This document shows positions 1-8,328 of a stretch of 64,000 nucleotides of DNA, one piece after another. Every line of letters begins with the position of its first letter. Within the stretch, counting starts at the first letter, position 1. The stretch comes from Hyphococcus sp. (GTDB lineage: Bacteria > Pseudomonadota > Alphaproteobacteria > Caulobacterales > Parvularculaceae). The position numbers and the translations under genes were made by a program. The DNA is taken from NCBI GenBank assembly GCA_028285645.1, contig JANQOV010000068.1, positions 1 to 64,000 of the forward strand. Reading direction: 5' to 3'. The notes below the pieces were generated by a model. That model saw only the letters and a program-made list of their open reading frames with translations. It searched no databases and was not told where the DNA came from.

Positions 1-233
1 ACTTGGCGGATCGCCGCGGGGCCCGGCCGTTCGCCCCCATCGGGCGACGGCGTTGCAAGCGCAGCGGCGATGATCGCCCCTGAAGAGGTGCCGGCGATCA
101 AATCGAAACAATCGCGCACCTCGCAATCCCGACGCGCCGCCCGGAATTCGCCATCGAGGGCGTCGAGCACGATTGCAGCGACCAGTCCGCGGACGCCGCC
201 GCCGTCGATAGAAAGGATATGCCGTGTCGCCAT
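1..233 (-). CDS. Patatin-like phospholipase, N-terminal part (runs off the window)
   Basis: Reading the reverse strand from an ATG at 233 gives about 77 residues, open to the window edge. It starts with MATRHILSIDGGGVRGL, the glycine-rich oxyanion-hole loop (GGGVRG) of patatins, and about 40 residues later has FDLIAGTSSGAI, whose GTSSG is the GxSxG nucleophile elbow. Patatin-like proteins are Ser/Asp dyad lipid acyl hydrolases; the Asp lies in the missing part, so activity cannot be confirmed. An in-frame ATG at 260 would add nine residues; 233 is preferred because a G-rich stretch precedes it and the fold begins right after it. The protein is truncated only by the window boundary, not visibly broken. 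Confidence 0.85.
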   Translation of the reverse strand, partial: MATRHILSIDGGGVRGLVAAIVLDALDGEFRAARRDCEVRDCFDLIAGTSSGAIIAAALATPSPDGGERPGPAAIRQ

Positions 234-363
234 CGCCCAGCCCCAATTGTTCAGCCGCATTTCGCATGCGTAAGGCGCGCAGAGTGTAGACAATGCGCGC
301 GCGCCCCGCCATATTCCGCCGAAAGCTGAAACTTATCAAATCACGAGGGGTAAAGGCCGTCCC

Positions 364-585
364 ATGTCCCAGGATCCTGAGCGCATCACAATTCTCGCCC
401 ATGAATTCACCGCAGCGGCGCTTGAATTTCATCGCGGAAGAATGGCGGAAAAGGGCTATCGTATGGAAGGCTCGATCACGCCGCGCACGTTCAAGATGAT
501 CGATGGCGAAAAGCCGCCGGAGGATATTTTTGACGGCAAACCGCTATTTGCTGTGACCTTCGTGAAACGAGACGCGGCGGTTTAA
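364..585 (+). CDS. Small hypothetical protein, 73 aa
   Basis: A 73-residue protein preceded by a purine-rich ribosome site (GAGGGG) about 15 bases before the ATG. It is soluble-looking, with no signal peptide or membrane segment. The N-terminal half is probably helical (EFTAAALEFHRGRMAEKGY) and the C-terminal half holds alternating hydrophobic residues (PLFAVTFVKRD) suggestive of a strand. I do not recognise the family. It is divergent from the patatin-like gene and stands alone before the isomerase gene. Coding appearance and the upstream ribosome site argue that it is real. Confidence 0.65.
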   Translation: MSQDPERITILAHEFTAAALEFHRGRMAEKGYRMEGSITPRTFKMIDGEKPPEDIFDGKPLFAVTFVKRDAAV

Positions 586-702
586 AGCGGAACCCTTGGG
601 CGCGGCATTGATCCGTTTGCGCCCTTTTTGCAGTTTTCCGGACGGCTGAGGTTTTGAGTTTCAGCGCAGGCTGTCTGGTTAGACGGTTCGAAGGGGCTAG
701 CG

Positions 703-1344
703 ATGGCGCAGCTAGAAATATACTGGTCGTTTCGTAGTCCTTATTCCTATCTGGCGGTCGATCGTTTATGCGCAATCCAGCGCGATTTTGAAGTCGATAT
801 TGATTTTCGGCCCGTGCGACCGCTGGCCATGCGCGAACCGGATTTTTTCAAGCGCGGCCGCAAGCAGTTTGTGCCTTACCTTTTGCGAGACGTTCCACGC
901 GAGGCGGAACGGTTAGGCATTCCTTTCGGACTGCCTAATCCCGATCCCATCGATATGGATTTGGAATCCGGCAAGGTCGCCCCCGCGCAGCCGATCATGG
1001 ATATGGTGATGGGCCTTGCTGTCGCCGCCGGCGAGCTCGGCCGTGGTCTCGATTTCGCGCATTGTGTCAGTCATTTGATATGGACGGGCGCGCCGAACTG
1101 GAACGAAAAAACTACGCTATCAGCAAAGCTCGCTGAAGCCGATTTCGACTATGACGCGCTTTCCGCCTGGGCTGCCGAAAACGCCGTAAAAGTCGCCAAA
1201 ACATTTGAACAAAATGAACAAGCGCAACTCGTCCATCATTGGGGCGTGCCGCTGATGGTTTTGGACGGCGAACCGTTTTTTGGTCAGGACAGGCTTGATT
1301 CGCTGGTTTGGCGGCTCGTGAAAAACGGATTGCGCCGGGACTAA
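703..1344 (+). CDS. 2-hydroxychromene-2-carboxylate isomerase / DsbA-family protein
   Basis: The 213-aa product matches the kappa-class glutathione transferase-like branch of the DsbA/thioredoxin fold. It opens with a strand followed by FRSPYSYLA (residues 10-18), where Ser12 sits in the place of the catalytic Ser of 2-hydroxychromene-2-carboxylate isomerases and no CxxC disulfide motif is present. The middle is the helical insert, and the C-terminal part has the cis-Pro loop WGVP (180-183) and FGQDRLD (193-199), both family hallmarks. The family isomerises chromenes in naphthalene breakdown using glutathione, but many members have unknown substrates; no aromatic-degradation genes are nearby, so the substrate is open. 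Confidence 0.85.
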   Translation: MAQLEIYWSFRSPYSYLAVDRLCAIQRDFEVDIDFRPVRPLAMREPDFFKRGRKQFVPYLLRDVPREAERLGIPFGLPNPDPIDMDLESGKVAPAQPIMDMVMGLAVAAGELGRGLDFAHCVSHLIWTGAPNWNEKTTLSAKLAEADFDYDALSAWAAENAVKVAKTFEQNEQAQLVHHWGVPLMVLDGEPFFGQDRLDSLVWRLVKNGLRRD

Positions 1345-1411
1345 CGCCGAATTGGACCCAAGGTTGTGATTGGCCTAGGGTTTTGGCCGGAAGGACTTTC
1401 GTGGAGGATAT

Positions 1412-1714
1412 ATGACCCGTTTCGCCGCTTTTGCCTGCGCTGCGTTGATGATCAGCGCCTGCGCCAGCCTTTCGCCGCGGTCGCGCATTCTGGATGGGCT
1501 TCTTGCTCTTGGTCTTTCGGATAATCGCGCCGATTGTATCGCAACCGAACTTGATAACCGCCTTGAGAGCGATGACCTCAACAATGTCGCTGATTTTCTT
1601 GATTCGCTGAATAGGGCTGCATCGCCGGGCGAGGGGATTGATGCGCTGTTGACCATCGACAATCCGCGTGCGGCGCAAGCGATTGCACGTTCCGGCATCG
1701 CCTGCGCGTTTTAG
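1412..1714 (+). CDS. Putative lipoprotein, 100 aa
   Basis: A strong ribosome site (GTGGAGG) lies eight bases before the ATG. The N-terminus is a short signal sequence ending in a lipobox, ISAC at residues 14-17, so Cys17 would be the lipidated residue and the protein would sit in the envelope. The mature part is about 80 residues, mostly helical, with two further Cys (about positions 42 and 98) that could form a disulfide. The family is not recognised. The gene is 21 bases ahead of the serine hydrolase gene and probably co-transcribed with it. Confidence 0.7.
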   Translation: MTRFAAFACAALMISACASLSPRSRILDGLLALGLSDNRADCIATELDNRLESDDLNNVADFLDSLNRAASPGEGIDALLTIDNPRAAQAIARSGIACAF

Positions 1715-1735
1715 GGCGAGGATAAAACGCCTTTC

Positions 1736-2866
1736 GTGAGCGCGGTTCCCAACTTTGCCGGCGATATCGCGCCGCATTTAAAAAACGTCCTGCCCGCCTT
1801 TGAGCAAAACTTTGCAGATGGGCTGGAGCTTGGCGCTTCTTTTTGCGTGTTTTTAGGCGACGAATGCATTGTCGATATCCGCGGCGGTTTCGCAGACCGC
1901 AAATCAGAAAAACCGTGGACGGAAGATACAATCGCCTGCATTTATTCAAGCGGCAAGGCGGCGCTCTCCTTCCTTGCGGCGCGCGCTGTTTCGGACGGCA
2001 ACCTCGATTATAATGCGGCGGTCGCCGATTATTGGCCTGCCTTTGGTGGGAACGGCAAAGAACGGATCACCGTTGCTGAAGTCTTGTCTCATCAAGCAGG
2101 TTTAAGCGGCATTCCAGATGAAATGCCGCCGGCCACATGGCTTGACTGGGAAGAAAGCGCAAGCCGGATCGCCGCCATGGCGCCGCTTTGGCCGCCGGCA
2201 ACGGCGAATGGATATCATCCGCAGACGGTGGGTTACATAATTGGCGAAATCTTACGCCGTGTAGAAGGAAGGACGGTTGGCGAACTTTTGCGGGCGCTCA
2301 ATGCGTCAGAAGATTTGCAACTCTTTTGTGGGCTTGGGCCCGAAGAATTCGCGCGCGCGGCGGAAATGCCTAAGCCCCCGAAAGCGCCCGATCTTGGCGA
2401 ACTGAACGACTACACGAAGCTGGCTTTTTTGAAACCCTGGTCGGCTCCTGGCCGTGTAGCGCGCGAAGACTGGGCGGCGGCGGAAATACCATCATCGAAC
2501 ATGCACGGGACTGCACGCGGTTTGGCGCAGATTGTTCACCCTCTCGCGAATGACGGAAAGTCCGTCAGCGGCGCGGAAGTTCTAACGCGGGACACCGTCA
2601 GTGCGGCGCTAAAGGAACGTATCCGCGGTGATGATCTCGTTCTGCCCTTTGATTTGTCCTGGAGCGCAGGATTGATGCGCAATATCAACTTTCATTTCGG
2701 GCCGAACGAAAACGCCTTTGGCCATGCCGGTTTTGGCGGTTCCTGCGTGGCGATTGACCCGGAAAACAATCTCACCGCAGCTTATGTAATGAACAAGATG
2801 TCGCCGTATCTGGTGGGCGACCCTCGCGCAGTGAGGTTGTTAAACGCGGTTTACCAAGATTTGTGA
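1736..2866 (+). CDS. Serine hydrolase of the beta-lactamase / family VIII esterase type
   Basis: A 376-aa protein of the beta-lactamase-related (S12, EstB-like) family. The SxxK motif is SSGK at residues 71-74, giving Ser71 as nucleophile and Lys74 as base; the second motif is the tyrosine-type GYHPQTVGYIIGEILRRV (Tyr160). Towards the C-terminus HAGFGGS replaces the KTG box of penicillin-binding proteins, typical of the esterase members. There is no signal peptide, so it is probably cytoplasmic and acts on esters rather than on beta-lactams. The start is a GTG (SAVPNF); no in-frame ATG is nearby upstream. Substrate unknown. Confidence 0.85.
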   Translation: MSAVPNFAGDIAPHLKNVLPAFEQNFADGLELGASFCVFLGDECIVDIRGGFADRKSEKPWTEDTIACIYSSGKAALSFLAARAVSDGNLDYNAAVADYWPAFGGNGKERITVAEVLSHQAGLSGIPDEMPPATWLDWEESASRIAAMAPLWPPATANGYHPQTVGYIIGEILRRVEGRTVGELLRALNASEDLQLFCGLGPEEFARAAEMPKPPKAPDLGELNDYTKLAFLKPWSAPGRVAREDWAAAEIPSSNMHGTARGLAQIVHPLANDGKSVSGAEVLTRDTVSAALKERIRGDDLVLPFDLSWSAGLMRNINFHFGPNENAFGHAGFGGSCVAIDPENNLTAAYVMNKMSPYLVGDPRAVRLLNAVYQDL

Positions 2867-2869
2867 TAG

Positions 2870-3172
2870 TCAAAATTGTAGCCGAAAATCGACGCTGACG
2901 ACCGCCGGTTTTGGATGGCCTGGCATTTGATGCTGCCACTGATAAACACCGCCATTGAGCGTTTCGGCATCGGTATAATTCGGCAATGCCGCAGCCCTCG
3001 CCCGCGGCGTGACCGCCATCATGTCGATTCGCCGTTCCGCGACATCGAAGGTTGTGATTTTTTTGGCTTGCGGTTTCGGTGAGCCCTCAAAGTCATAAGC
3101 GCCGGCTGGCAAGCCATAGGTCAAAAAAGCCGACGACAAAGCTACAGTTCTTAACAGCAAATACGCCTCCAC
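2870..3172 (-). CDS. Putative secreted protein of unknown function, 100 aa
   Basis: The reverse-strand frame gives a hydrophobic N-terminus (LLLRTVALSSAFLTYGLPAGA) that looks like a cleaved signal peptide, followed by about 70 polar residues with no family I recognise. The start is uncertain: the GTG at 3172 overlaps a GGAGG ribosome site, and that site is ideally placed (five bases) for a TTG at the fifth codon (3160), so the true protein may be four residues shorter. It converges on the serine hydrolase gene with only a 3-base gap. Composition looks coding but support is limited to that and the signal peptide. Confidence 0.55.
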   Translation of the reverse strand: MEAYLLLRTVALSSAFLTYGLPAGAYDFEGSPKPQAKKITTFDVAERRIDMMAVTPRARAAALPNYTDAETLNGGVYQWQHQMPGHPKPAVVSVDFRLQF

Positions 3173-3275
3173 CCATCATTGCAGGCAATACTGTGCAGGC
3201 TGAACATGACCGTTTGTTTAGGTGGGGCGCCTGGATTTACATCGAATTTGCCCGGAAAAGTCATTCAAACTTGAA

Positions 3276-4238
3276 TCAAAATTTATCTTTCAGCCAGGCG
3301 ATAAGCGCAGCGTTTAATTCGGCGGGCTTTTCCCACATTACCCAGTGACCGCAATCGGCAATGATGTGTTTTTCAAGATCAGGAACCAGTTTTTCCATGC
3401 CTTCGGCGCTTTCCGGCGGCAGGAACAGATCAAGCTCAGCGCCGATCCAAAGGCTCGGCGCACGCACGGTTTCGTCGCGGCCTTCCATCCATTGCCAATT
3501 GCGATCGACATTGCGGTAAAGATTGATGCCGCCCCTGAAGCCTGACTTAGCGTATGCTTCAATGTAAACGGCAAGATCCTCCTCGCTTAAAATACATGTG
3601 TCTTTCGGCGGCGTCGGCGCATGCATGATAGCGCCTGGCAGATCGAATATGCGTGGAACAAGCCGGGCCCAATCTTCGCGCGGCGCCGGTCCTCGAAACG
3701 TCAACCGAAAGAACTTTTCGATGTTCGCTTCAAAGAGTTTTTCCGGAACTTCCTCTTCCTGAAACTGAACGAAATAGTGTTTGTCAGTGAAGCGTTTTTT
3801 GAGGATCGAAATTGGCGGCGCCGGCGGGCGGGGCCGAAGCGGCGTTGAAACGCCGATCACGCCAGCGACCTTTTCGGGACGCAGTTGCCCCATCCCCCAA
3901 GCCAGCCAGCCGCCCCAATCATGACCGCACCAGACGGCGCGATCGATATTGAGCGCGTCCGCCAGCGCTGCGAGGTCGCGGGTCATTTGATCGATCGAAT
4001 ATGCGTCAATATCCACGGGCGCGTCAGAAGCGCCAAAGCCCTTCACATCGACCGCGATGGCGCGAAAGCCCTCATCCGCCAGGGCGGGCAACTGGTTTTT
4101 CCAGGAGTAGGCAAGCTCCGGCCAGCCATGGACAAGAAAAACTGGCGGATAGGCGCCTTCCTCGTCGCCGTTCATTTCGTAAATGGCGAGCTTAACGCCG
4201 TTTGCGTCAATTCGCTGCGGTTCGGGAAGAGAGGTCAT
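3276..4238 (-). CDS. Alpha/beta hydrolase, epoxide-hydrolase type
   Basis: A full-length 320-aa alpha/beta hydrolase. It has the oxyanion HGWP (37-40), the nucleophile elbow GHDWGG (105-110) with Asp107 as nucleophile, Asp270 in AELDLFLPP as charge-relay acid, and His298 in DCGHWVMWEKP. An Asp nucleophile together with cap-domain tyrosines (Tyr155 in HYFVQFQ and Tyr241 in NLYRN) is the soluble epoxide hydrolase arrangement; haloalkane dehalogenases share the Asp nucleophile but use Trp/Asn halide ligands instead of the two tyrosines. The reaction would be water addition to an epoxide giving a diol. The physiological substrate cannot be told. The gene is divergent from the thioesterase gene. 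Confidence 0.87.
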   Translation of the reverse strand: MTSLPEPQRIDANGVKLAIYEMNGDEEGAYPPVFLVHGWPELAYSWKNQLPALADEGFRAIAVDVKGFGASDAPVDIDAYSIDQMTRDLAALADALNIDRAVWCGHDWGGWLAWGMGQLRPEKVAGVIGVSTPLRPRPPAPPISILKKRFTDKHYFVQFQEEEVPEKLFEANIEKFFRLTFRGPAPREDWARLVPRIFDLPGAIMHAPTPPKDTCILSEEDLAVYIEAYAKSGFRGGINLYRNVDRNWQWMEGRDETVRAPSLWIGAELDLFLPPESAEGMEKLVPDLEKHIIADCGHWVMWEKPAELNAALIAWLKDKF

Positions 4239-4342
4239 ATTAAAATGATGACGTCATATCGGATTGGCTGCAATCTTTGGCTGCACTCGGAACTGCTAAA
4301 GCCTGTTTCATGGCGCGCGCGGTCACGCTAAAGCGTCGGTCT

Positions 4343-4768
4343 ATGGAAGAGTTAGAAGATTTGATTGAGTGGAAACCTCCTGAAGGCTGGGTGAAACGAG
4401 TTTGGGCGGACACCTTTTCCGCCCATGCGGGCCCATTTTATTTCCGCGAGCGCGGCGCGCAGTCCGGCGTCGGGTTTTACTCGGAACCGCGTCACGCCAA
4501 TCTTGGCGGCGTTGTCCATGGCGGCATGTTGATGACGCTGGCGGATATGTCGATGTTCGATATTTGCTTCCGGCAAACCGAGGAGTTTAAGGCGGTTACC
4601 GTTACGATGAATGCGGAGTTTTTAAAACCTGCGCCCATTGGCGCCTTCATCGAGGCCGCAGGCGAAGTGGTGCGGGCCGGTCGTTCCTTAAGTTTTGTGC
4701 GTGGACTGGTCGTTACCGGCGAGACGCCGCTTTTGAGTTTTTCAGGGACCCTTAAGCGGGTCGATTGA
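4343..4768 (+). CDS. PaaI-type hotdog thioesterase
   Basis: The protein carries the hotdog-fold signature of the PaaI/YdiI thioesterase group: HANLGGVVHGGMLMTLADM, in which the HGG turn is followed by the long central helix. Such enzymes release free acid from acyl- or aryl-CoA. No signal peptide is seen. The chosen ATG gives 141 residues, the usual family length; in-frame starts at 4310 (ATG) and 4277 (TTG) would add 11 or 22 residues rich in Arg/Ala that look non-family. The 3' end overlaps the end of the convergent rarD gene by 17 bases. Substrate not predictable. Confidence 0.8.
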   Translation: MEELEDLIEWKPPEGWVKRVWADTFSAHAGPFYFRERGAQSGVGFYSEPRHANLGGVVHGGMLMTLADMSMFDICFRQTEEFKAVTVTMNAEFLKPAPIGAFIEAAGEVVRAGRSLSFVRGLVVTGETPLLSFSGTLKRVD

Positions 4769-5678
4769 GCCTCGCGGCCCGGTTTACGCGGATAGCGTCA
4801 ACCGAATAGACGGCAAGGCCCAGCCAGATCAACCCGAAGCTGACGCCGTGCAGCAATGTAAACGCTTCGCCATAGTAAAGGCCGAATGCAAATTGCAGCG
4901 TCGGACCGATATACTGCAGGAAGCCAAGCGTTGTTAATTGCAGCCGCCGCGCGGAGAGCGCAAACAGCACCAGCGGCAGGACTGTCACCGGTCCCGCGAG
5001 GATCAACAGGCTTGTGGTCCCAAGGGAGCCTGAAAAAATCATCGCGCCCCCGGCGCCGATCAGCCACACGAGATAGGCAAGGGCGATAGGCGACAGAAGG
5101 GTTGTTTCGATGAAAAGGCCCGGCATCGCTCCGACAGCGACAGTTTTTCTAAGGTAGCCATAGATCGTGAACAATAACGCCAGCGCAATCGCAACCCAGG
5201 GAAAGGCGCCAAGGCCGATCGTGTGCACGATGACGCCGATCGCCGCCAGCGCTACAGCCGCAATTTGCGCCGGTCGCAGCCTTTCGCCGAGGATGAAAAT
5301 CCCGGCTGCCACATACATCAAAGGATTGATGTAGTAACCAAGGCTGGCTTCCAGAATGCGATCGTGAAGGACGGCCCAGACATAGATTAGCCAGTTCGCG
5401 GATATCGCGAGCGCCGTGAGGCAAAGCATCATGACGACCTGCGGGGTTTTGAAGGCGTCGCGCACTTCGCTCCATTGCCCGCGCAAAATGATCAACACGG
5501 CGCCAAAAGGCACAGACCAGATGATCCGGTGCGCAAGGATTTCCAGCGCCGAAACATGATCAACCGCTTTTATATAAAGCGGAAACATCCCCCACAGCGT
5601 GTAAGCGCATATGCCGGCGATAAGGCCAAATCTAATAGCCTGCGGCGTTTTTTGAGCACCCGCCGCGGGCGATGTCAC
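4752..5678 (-). CDS. rarD: RarD-type EamA/DMT family transporter
   Basis: A 308-aa integral membrane protein with about ten hydrophobic segments, matching the RarD branch of the drug/metabolite transporter superfamily. Diagnostic stretches include GICAYTLWGMFPLYIKAV, EILAHRIIWSVPF, SANWLIYVWAV and EASLGYYINPL, all typical of RarD. RarD was named for chloramphenicol sensitivity in Pseudomonas, but its physiological substrate is unknown. The start codon overlaps the stop of asd by four bases (ATGA type), so the two are translated from one message. The family is well recognised; the transported compound is not inferred. Confidence 0.9.
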   Translation of the reverse strand: MTSPAAGAQKTPQAIRFGLIAGICAYTLWGMFPLYIKAVDHVSALEILAHRIIWSVPFGAVLIILRGQWSEVRDAFKTPQVVMMLCLTALAISANWLIYVWAVLHDRILEASLGYYINPLMYVAAGIFILGERLRPAQIAAVALAAIGVIVHTIGLGAFPWVAIALALLFTIYGYLRKTVAVGAMPGLFIETTLLSPIALAYLVWLIGAGGAMIFSGSLGTTSLLILAGPVTVLPLVLFALSARRLQLTTLGFLQYIGPTLQFAFGLYYGEAFTLLHGVSFGLIWLGLAVYSVDAIRVNRAARLNRPA

Positions 5679-6700
5679 GCTGCGGCTTTCAGGAGGCCGC
5701 GATTAAGCAACGTCTCTAGAATCTGAACGGCGTTAAGCGCCGCGCCTTTGCGGAGATTGTCGGAAACGCACCAGAAGGCGAGGCCGTTTTCAACGGTCGG
5801 GTCGACGCGAACGCGGCTAACGAAAGTGGCAAAATCGCCAACGCATTCGACCGGCGTCACATAACCGCCGTCCTCGCGCTTATCGACGACCAACAGACCC
5901 GGCGCCTCGCGCATGATTTCGCGGGCTTCATCGTCCGACATCGGTTTTTCCAATTCTACATTCACTGCTTCTGCATGGCCGACAAAAGTCGGCACGCGAA
6001 CGCATGTGGCGGTGAGTTTGATTTTCGGATCGAGAATCTTCTTCGTCTCCGCCGTCATTTTCCATTCTTCTTTGGTGAAGCCGTCTTCCATGAAGACGTC
6101 GATATGCGGAATGACGTTAAAGGCGATCTGCTTGGTGAATTTTTCCGGTTCCGGCGCGTCGGTGACGTAGATTTGCTTGGTCTGGTTCCAGAGCTCGTCC
6201 ATGGCCACTTTACCGGCGCCGGATGTTGATTGATACGTCGAAACAACCACGCGTTTTATGCGCGCAGCCTCATGCAATGGTTTGAGCGCCACAACGAGTT
6301 GCGCGGTCGAGCAGTTCGGGTTGGCGATGATGTTTTTCTTGGAAAAGCCCGTGACCGCGTCAGCATTCACTTCCGGCACGATCAATGGCACGTCAGGATC
6401 CATGCGGAAATGCGAGGAGTTATCGATGACAACGCAGCCTTGGGCGGCGGCTTTCGGCGCCCATTCTTTGGCGATCGAACCGCCAGCGGCGAACAGCGCG
6501 ATATCGGCCTTGGAAAAATCGAACTGCTCAAGGTCTTCGCATTTCAAGGTCTTGTCGCCGAACGAAACTTCGCGCCCGATGGATTTGCGGGATGCAACGG
6601 CAAAGACCTCAGATACCGGCGCCATGCGCTCAGCGAGAATGGCAAGCATTTCCTGCCCGACATTGCCCGTAGCCCCGACGATCGCAACTTTGACTTCCAT
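5675..6700 (-). CDS. asd: Aspartate-semialdehyde dehydrogenase
   Basis: The enzyme reduces aspartyl phosphate to aspartate semialdehyde with NADPH, the branch point to lysine/diaminopimelate, threonine and methionine. The 341-aa length is normal. Visible are the NADP-binding GATGNVG (9-15), the active-site Cys130 in NPNCSTAQLV, and the substrate residues Arg235 and His242 in CVRVPTFVGHAE. It is first in a two-gene unit with rarD. In this organism it feeds diaminopimelate to the wall, which other genes in the window recycle or polymerise. Identification is firm. Confidence 0.96.
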   Translation of the reverse strand: MEVKVAIVGATGNVGQEMLAILAERMAPVSEVFAVASRKSIGREVSFGDKTLKCEDLEQFDFSKADIALFAAGGSIAKEWAPKAAAQGCVVIDNSSHFRMDPDVPLIVPEVNADAVTGFSKKNIIANPNCSTAQLVVALKPLHEAARIKRVVVSTYQSTSGAGKVAMDELWNQTKQIYVTDAPEPEKFTKQIAFNVIPHIDVFMEDGFTKEEWKMTAETKKILDPKIKLTATCVRVPTFVGHAEAVNVELEKPMSDDEAREIMREAPGLLVVDKREDGGYVTPVECVGDFATFVSRVRVDPTVENGLAFWCVSDNLRKGAALNAVQILETLLNRGLLKAAA

Positions 6701-6809
6701 GGATTTGCTCCAACTTCTCAGCAGCCTCCCTAGACGGCCATTAGGCAGCCTCTGTCAACCCGGAAAAGCTTCAGATGCGTAGAGAAAAACTGAAAAGCGA
6801 GCGCGATTA

Positions 6810-8315
6810 CTAAAATCCGCCGCCGGTGCGGAACTTGCCGCCGCCGCGTCTTGGTAAACGCGGCGCGCGGGGAATGCGCGGCGCTCGCGGCGCCCGTGGG
6901 CTTGGCAATCTGCCGCCGGTTCGGCCCCCGGTCCATCCGCCGCCCCAGCTTCCGCTCCAATCGCGTCCGCGCTTTTGTGGTAGGCCGAAGCCGTCGCGCC
7001 ATTCGTCGCCGCCGAAATCTTCCTGCCAGTTGCGGCGGCGGGTTTTCTGCGCACGGCTCAACCGTCGCCAGGCGTCGCCATAAGAAAGCGCGCCGCGCAT
7101 CAACTCGCTCAAGATGACGCTGATGATGCCGGCATCTGAAAACTCCGAATAGGGACTATCATATTTCGAGGTTTTGAATTGACGGCGCAATTTTTCAAGG
7201 TCGCTTAAGCTGCGCCCATGACGGTCGAGGGAGCTCTTTAATGCATGCCGGTTTTCCTCGATCTCAAGACGTTCGCGTTTTAACCGGATGAGCTCATCGA
7301 CGATGCGATCGTCTTCAAGCGTTGTGGTTTCTGCTGCGAGAATGCGAAGGTCAGGGATGGACCGGCTTTGCAGCGCCCTTGCGAGGAGCGCGCGGGCTTC
7401 ATCGAGCGGGCCTTTTTCACCGGCAGCGGTTTCGCGGTGTTCACGGGCGAGCGTCTCGTGCTCTTGTTCCGCGTTTGCAATGGCGGCGTCGATGCGCTCG
7501 AGTTCCGTTCGCGCTGCAGCGGCTTTGTCACGGAGCTTCGTGACGCCGTCTTTTTCGAGAGCTTCGCGCTCATAGACTTCGATGTCTTTTTCGATGCCCG
7601 CTGCTACGTCTTTCACCCGCTCTGCATGCTCGGCAAGTCGCTCCGGCAACTCAAGCAGCCGCATGTAATTCAGCCGCACATCGCGATATTTGATGAGGCT
7701 CGCGACCCAACGGTCGAGGGCTGCGAAAAGGAAAAACGCTCTATATTCTTTTGTGCCGAAATTGCGCCGCCAAAGATAGGAAAACAGCGGATCACTCTCG
7801 TAAGGCGCGCCTTTTGTCTCGCGGTCGGCGCGCGCGATTTCCAGCTTTTGCGCCGCTCGCTCGGCAATTGCATTAGCTTCTTCCAGGGCGTCGGCCTTGG
7901 CGCCGTATTTCGGATCATCGGCAAGGCGCGCCTCGGTGCGTTCAACCGCTTTTTCATGGGCGGCGATAGTAGCGTCGACGGCGTCTTCCTGACGGCGGCG
8001 TTCGGTTTCAAGTTTCTCAATGGCTTCAGCCGCCGTTTCAACGCGCAGGGACAAATCCGCAAGCGCTTGCTCATGCGTTTCAATAAGCCGCTCGGCCTTG
8101 CCGTCAACGGCGCCAAGCGAACTTACATTTTCATCCGTCTGCAAAATATCGAGTCGCAAGGCGCCAAAAGACCGGTAACATTCAGACTCTGCGCGCTCGA
8201 GGGTGGCAAGCCGGCTTGAGTCAGCGCCGGCTGCATTTTGCACCCGCGCTAATGTGCGGCGCGCATCGGCGATCGACGCGTCAATACGGTGGAGCGCGTT
8301 GCGACCGGAGATCAT
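6810..8315 (-). CDS. Coiled-coil protein with Gly/Arg/Pro-rich tail, third gene of the TelA-like operon
   Basis: About 501 residues. From roughly residue 5 to 370 the chain is charged and heptad-like (long runs of E, A, K, R, L), interrupted near 180-230 by a more globular aromatic stretch (SYLWRRNFGTKEYRAFFLF, then DRWVASLIKYRDVRLNYMRLL). A second compact segment (GIISVILSELMRGALSYGDAWRRL) precedes a C-terminal tail of about 80 residues rich in Gly, Arg, Pro and Trp with PRAPR-like repeats, probably disordered. No signal peptide. The ATG at 8315 is chosen because GGAG lies eight bases upstream and it avoids overlap with the preceding gene; an in-frame TTG at 8363 is the alternative. I do not recognise a named family. 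Confidence 0.8.
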   Translation of the reverse strand: MISGRNALHRIDASIADARRTLARVQNAAGADSSRLATLERAESECYRSFGALRLDILQTDENVSSLGAVDGKAERLIETHEQALADLSLRVETAAEAIEKLETERRRQEDAVDATIAAHEKAVERTEARLADDPKYGAKADALEEANAIAERAAQKLEIARADRETKGAPYESDPLFSYLWRRNFGTKEYRAFFLFAALDRWVASLIKYRDVRLNYMRLLELPERLAEHAERVKDVAAGIEKDIEVYEREALEKDGVTKLRDKAAAARTELERIDAAIANAEQEHETLAREHRETAAGEKGPLDEARALLARALQSRSIPDLRILAAETTTLEDDRIVDELIRLKRERLEIEENRHALKSSLDRHGRSLSDLEKLRRQFKTSKYDSPYSEFSDAGIISVILSELMRGALSYGDAWRRLSRAQKTRRRNWQEDFGGDEWRDGFGLPQKRGRDWSGSWGGGWTGGRTGGRLPSPRAPRAPRIPRAPRLPRRGGGKFRTGGGF

Positions 8316-8328
8316 ATGCGCCGCTCCG

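Noticed and set aside
70..273. Open frame of 67 codons on the + strand
   Set aside because: It is antisense to the patatin-like coding region, which has clear family motifs on the other strand.
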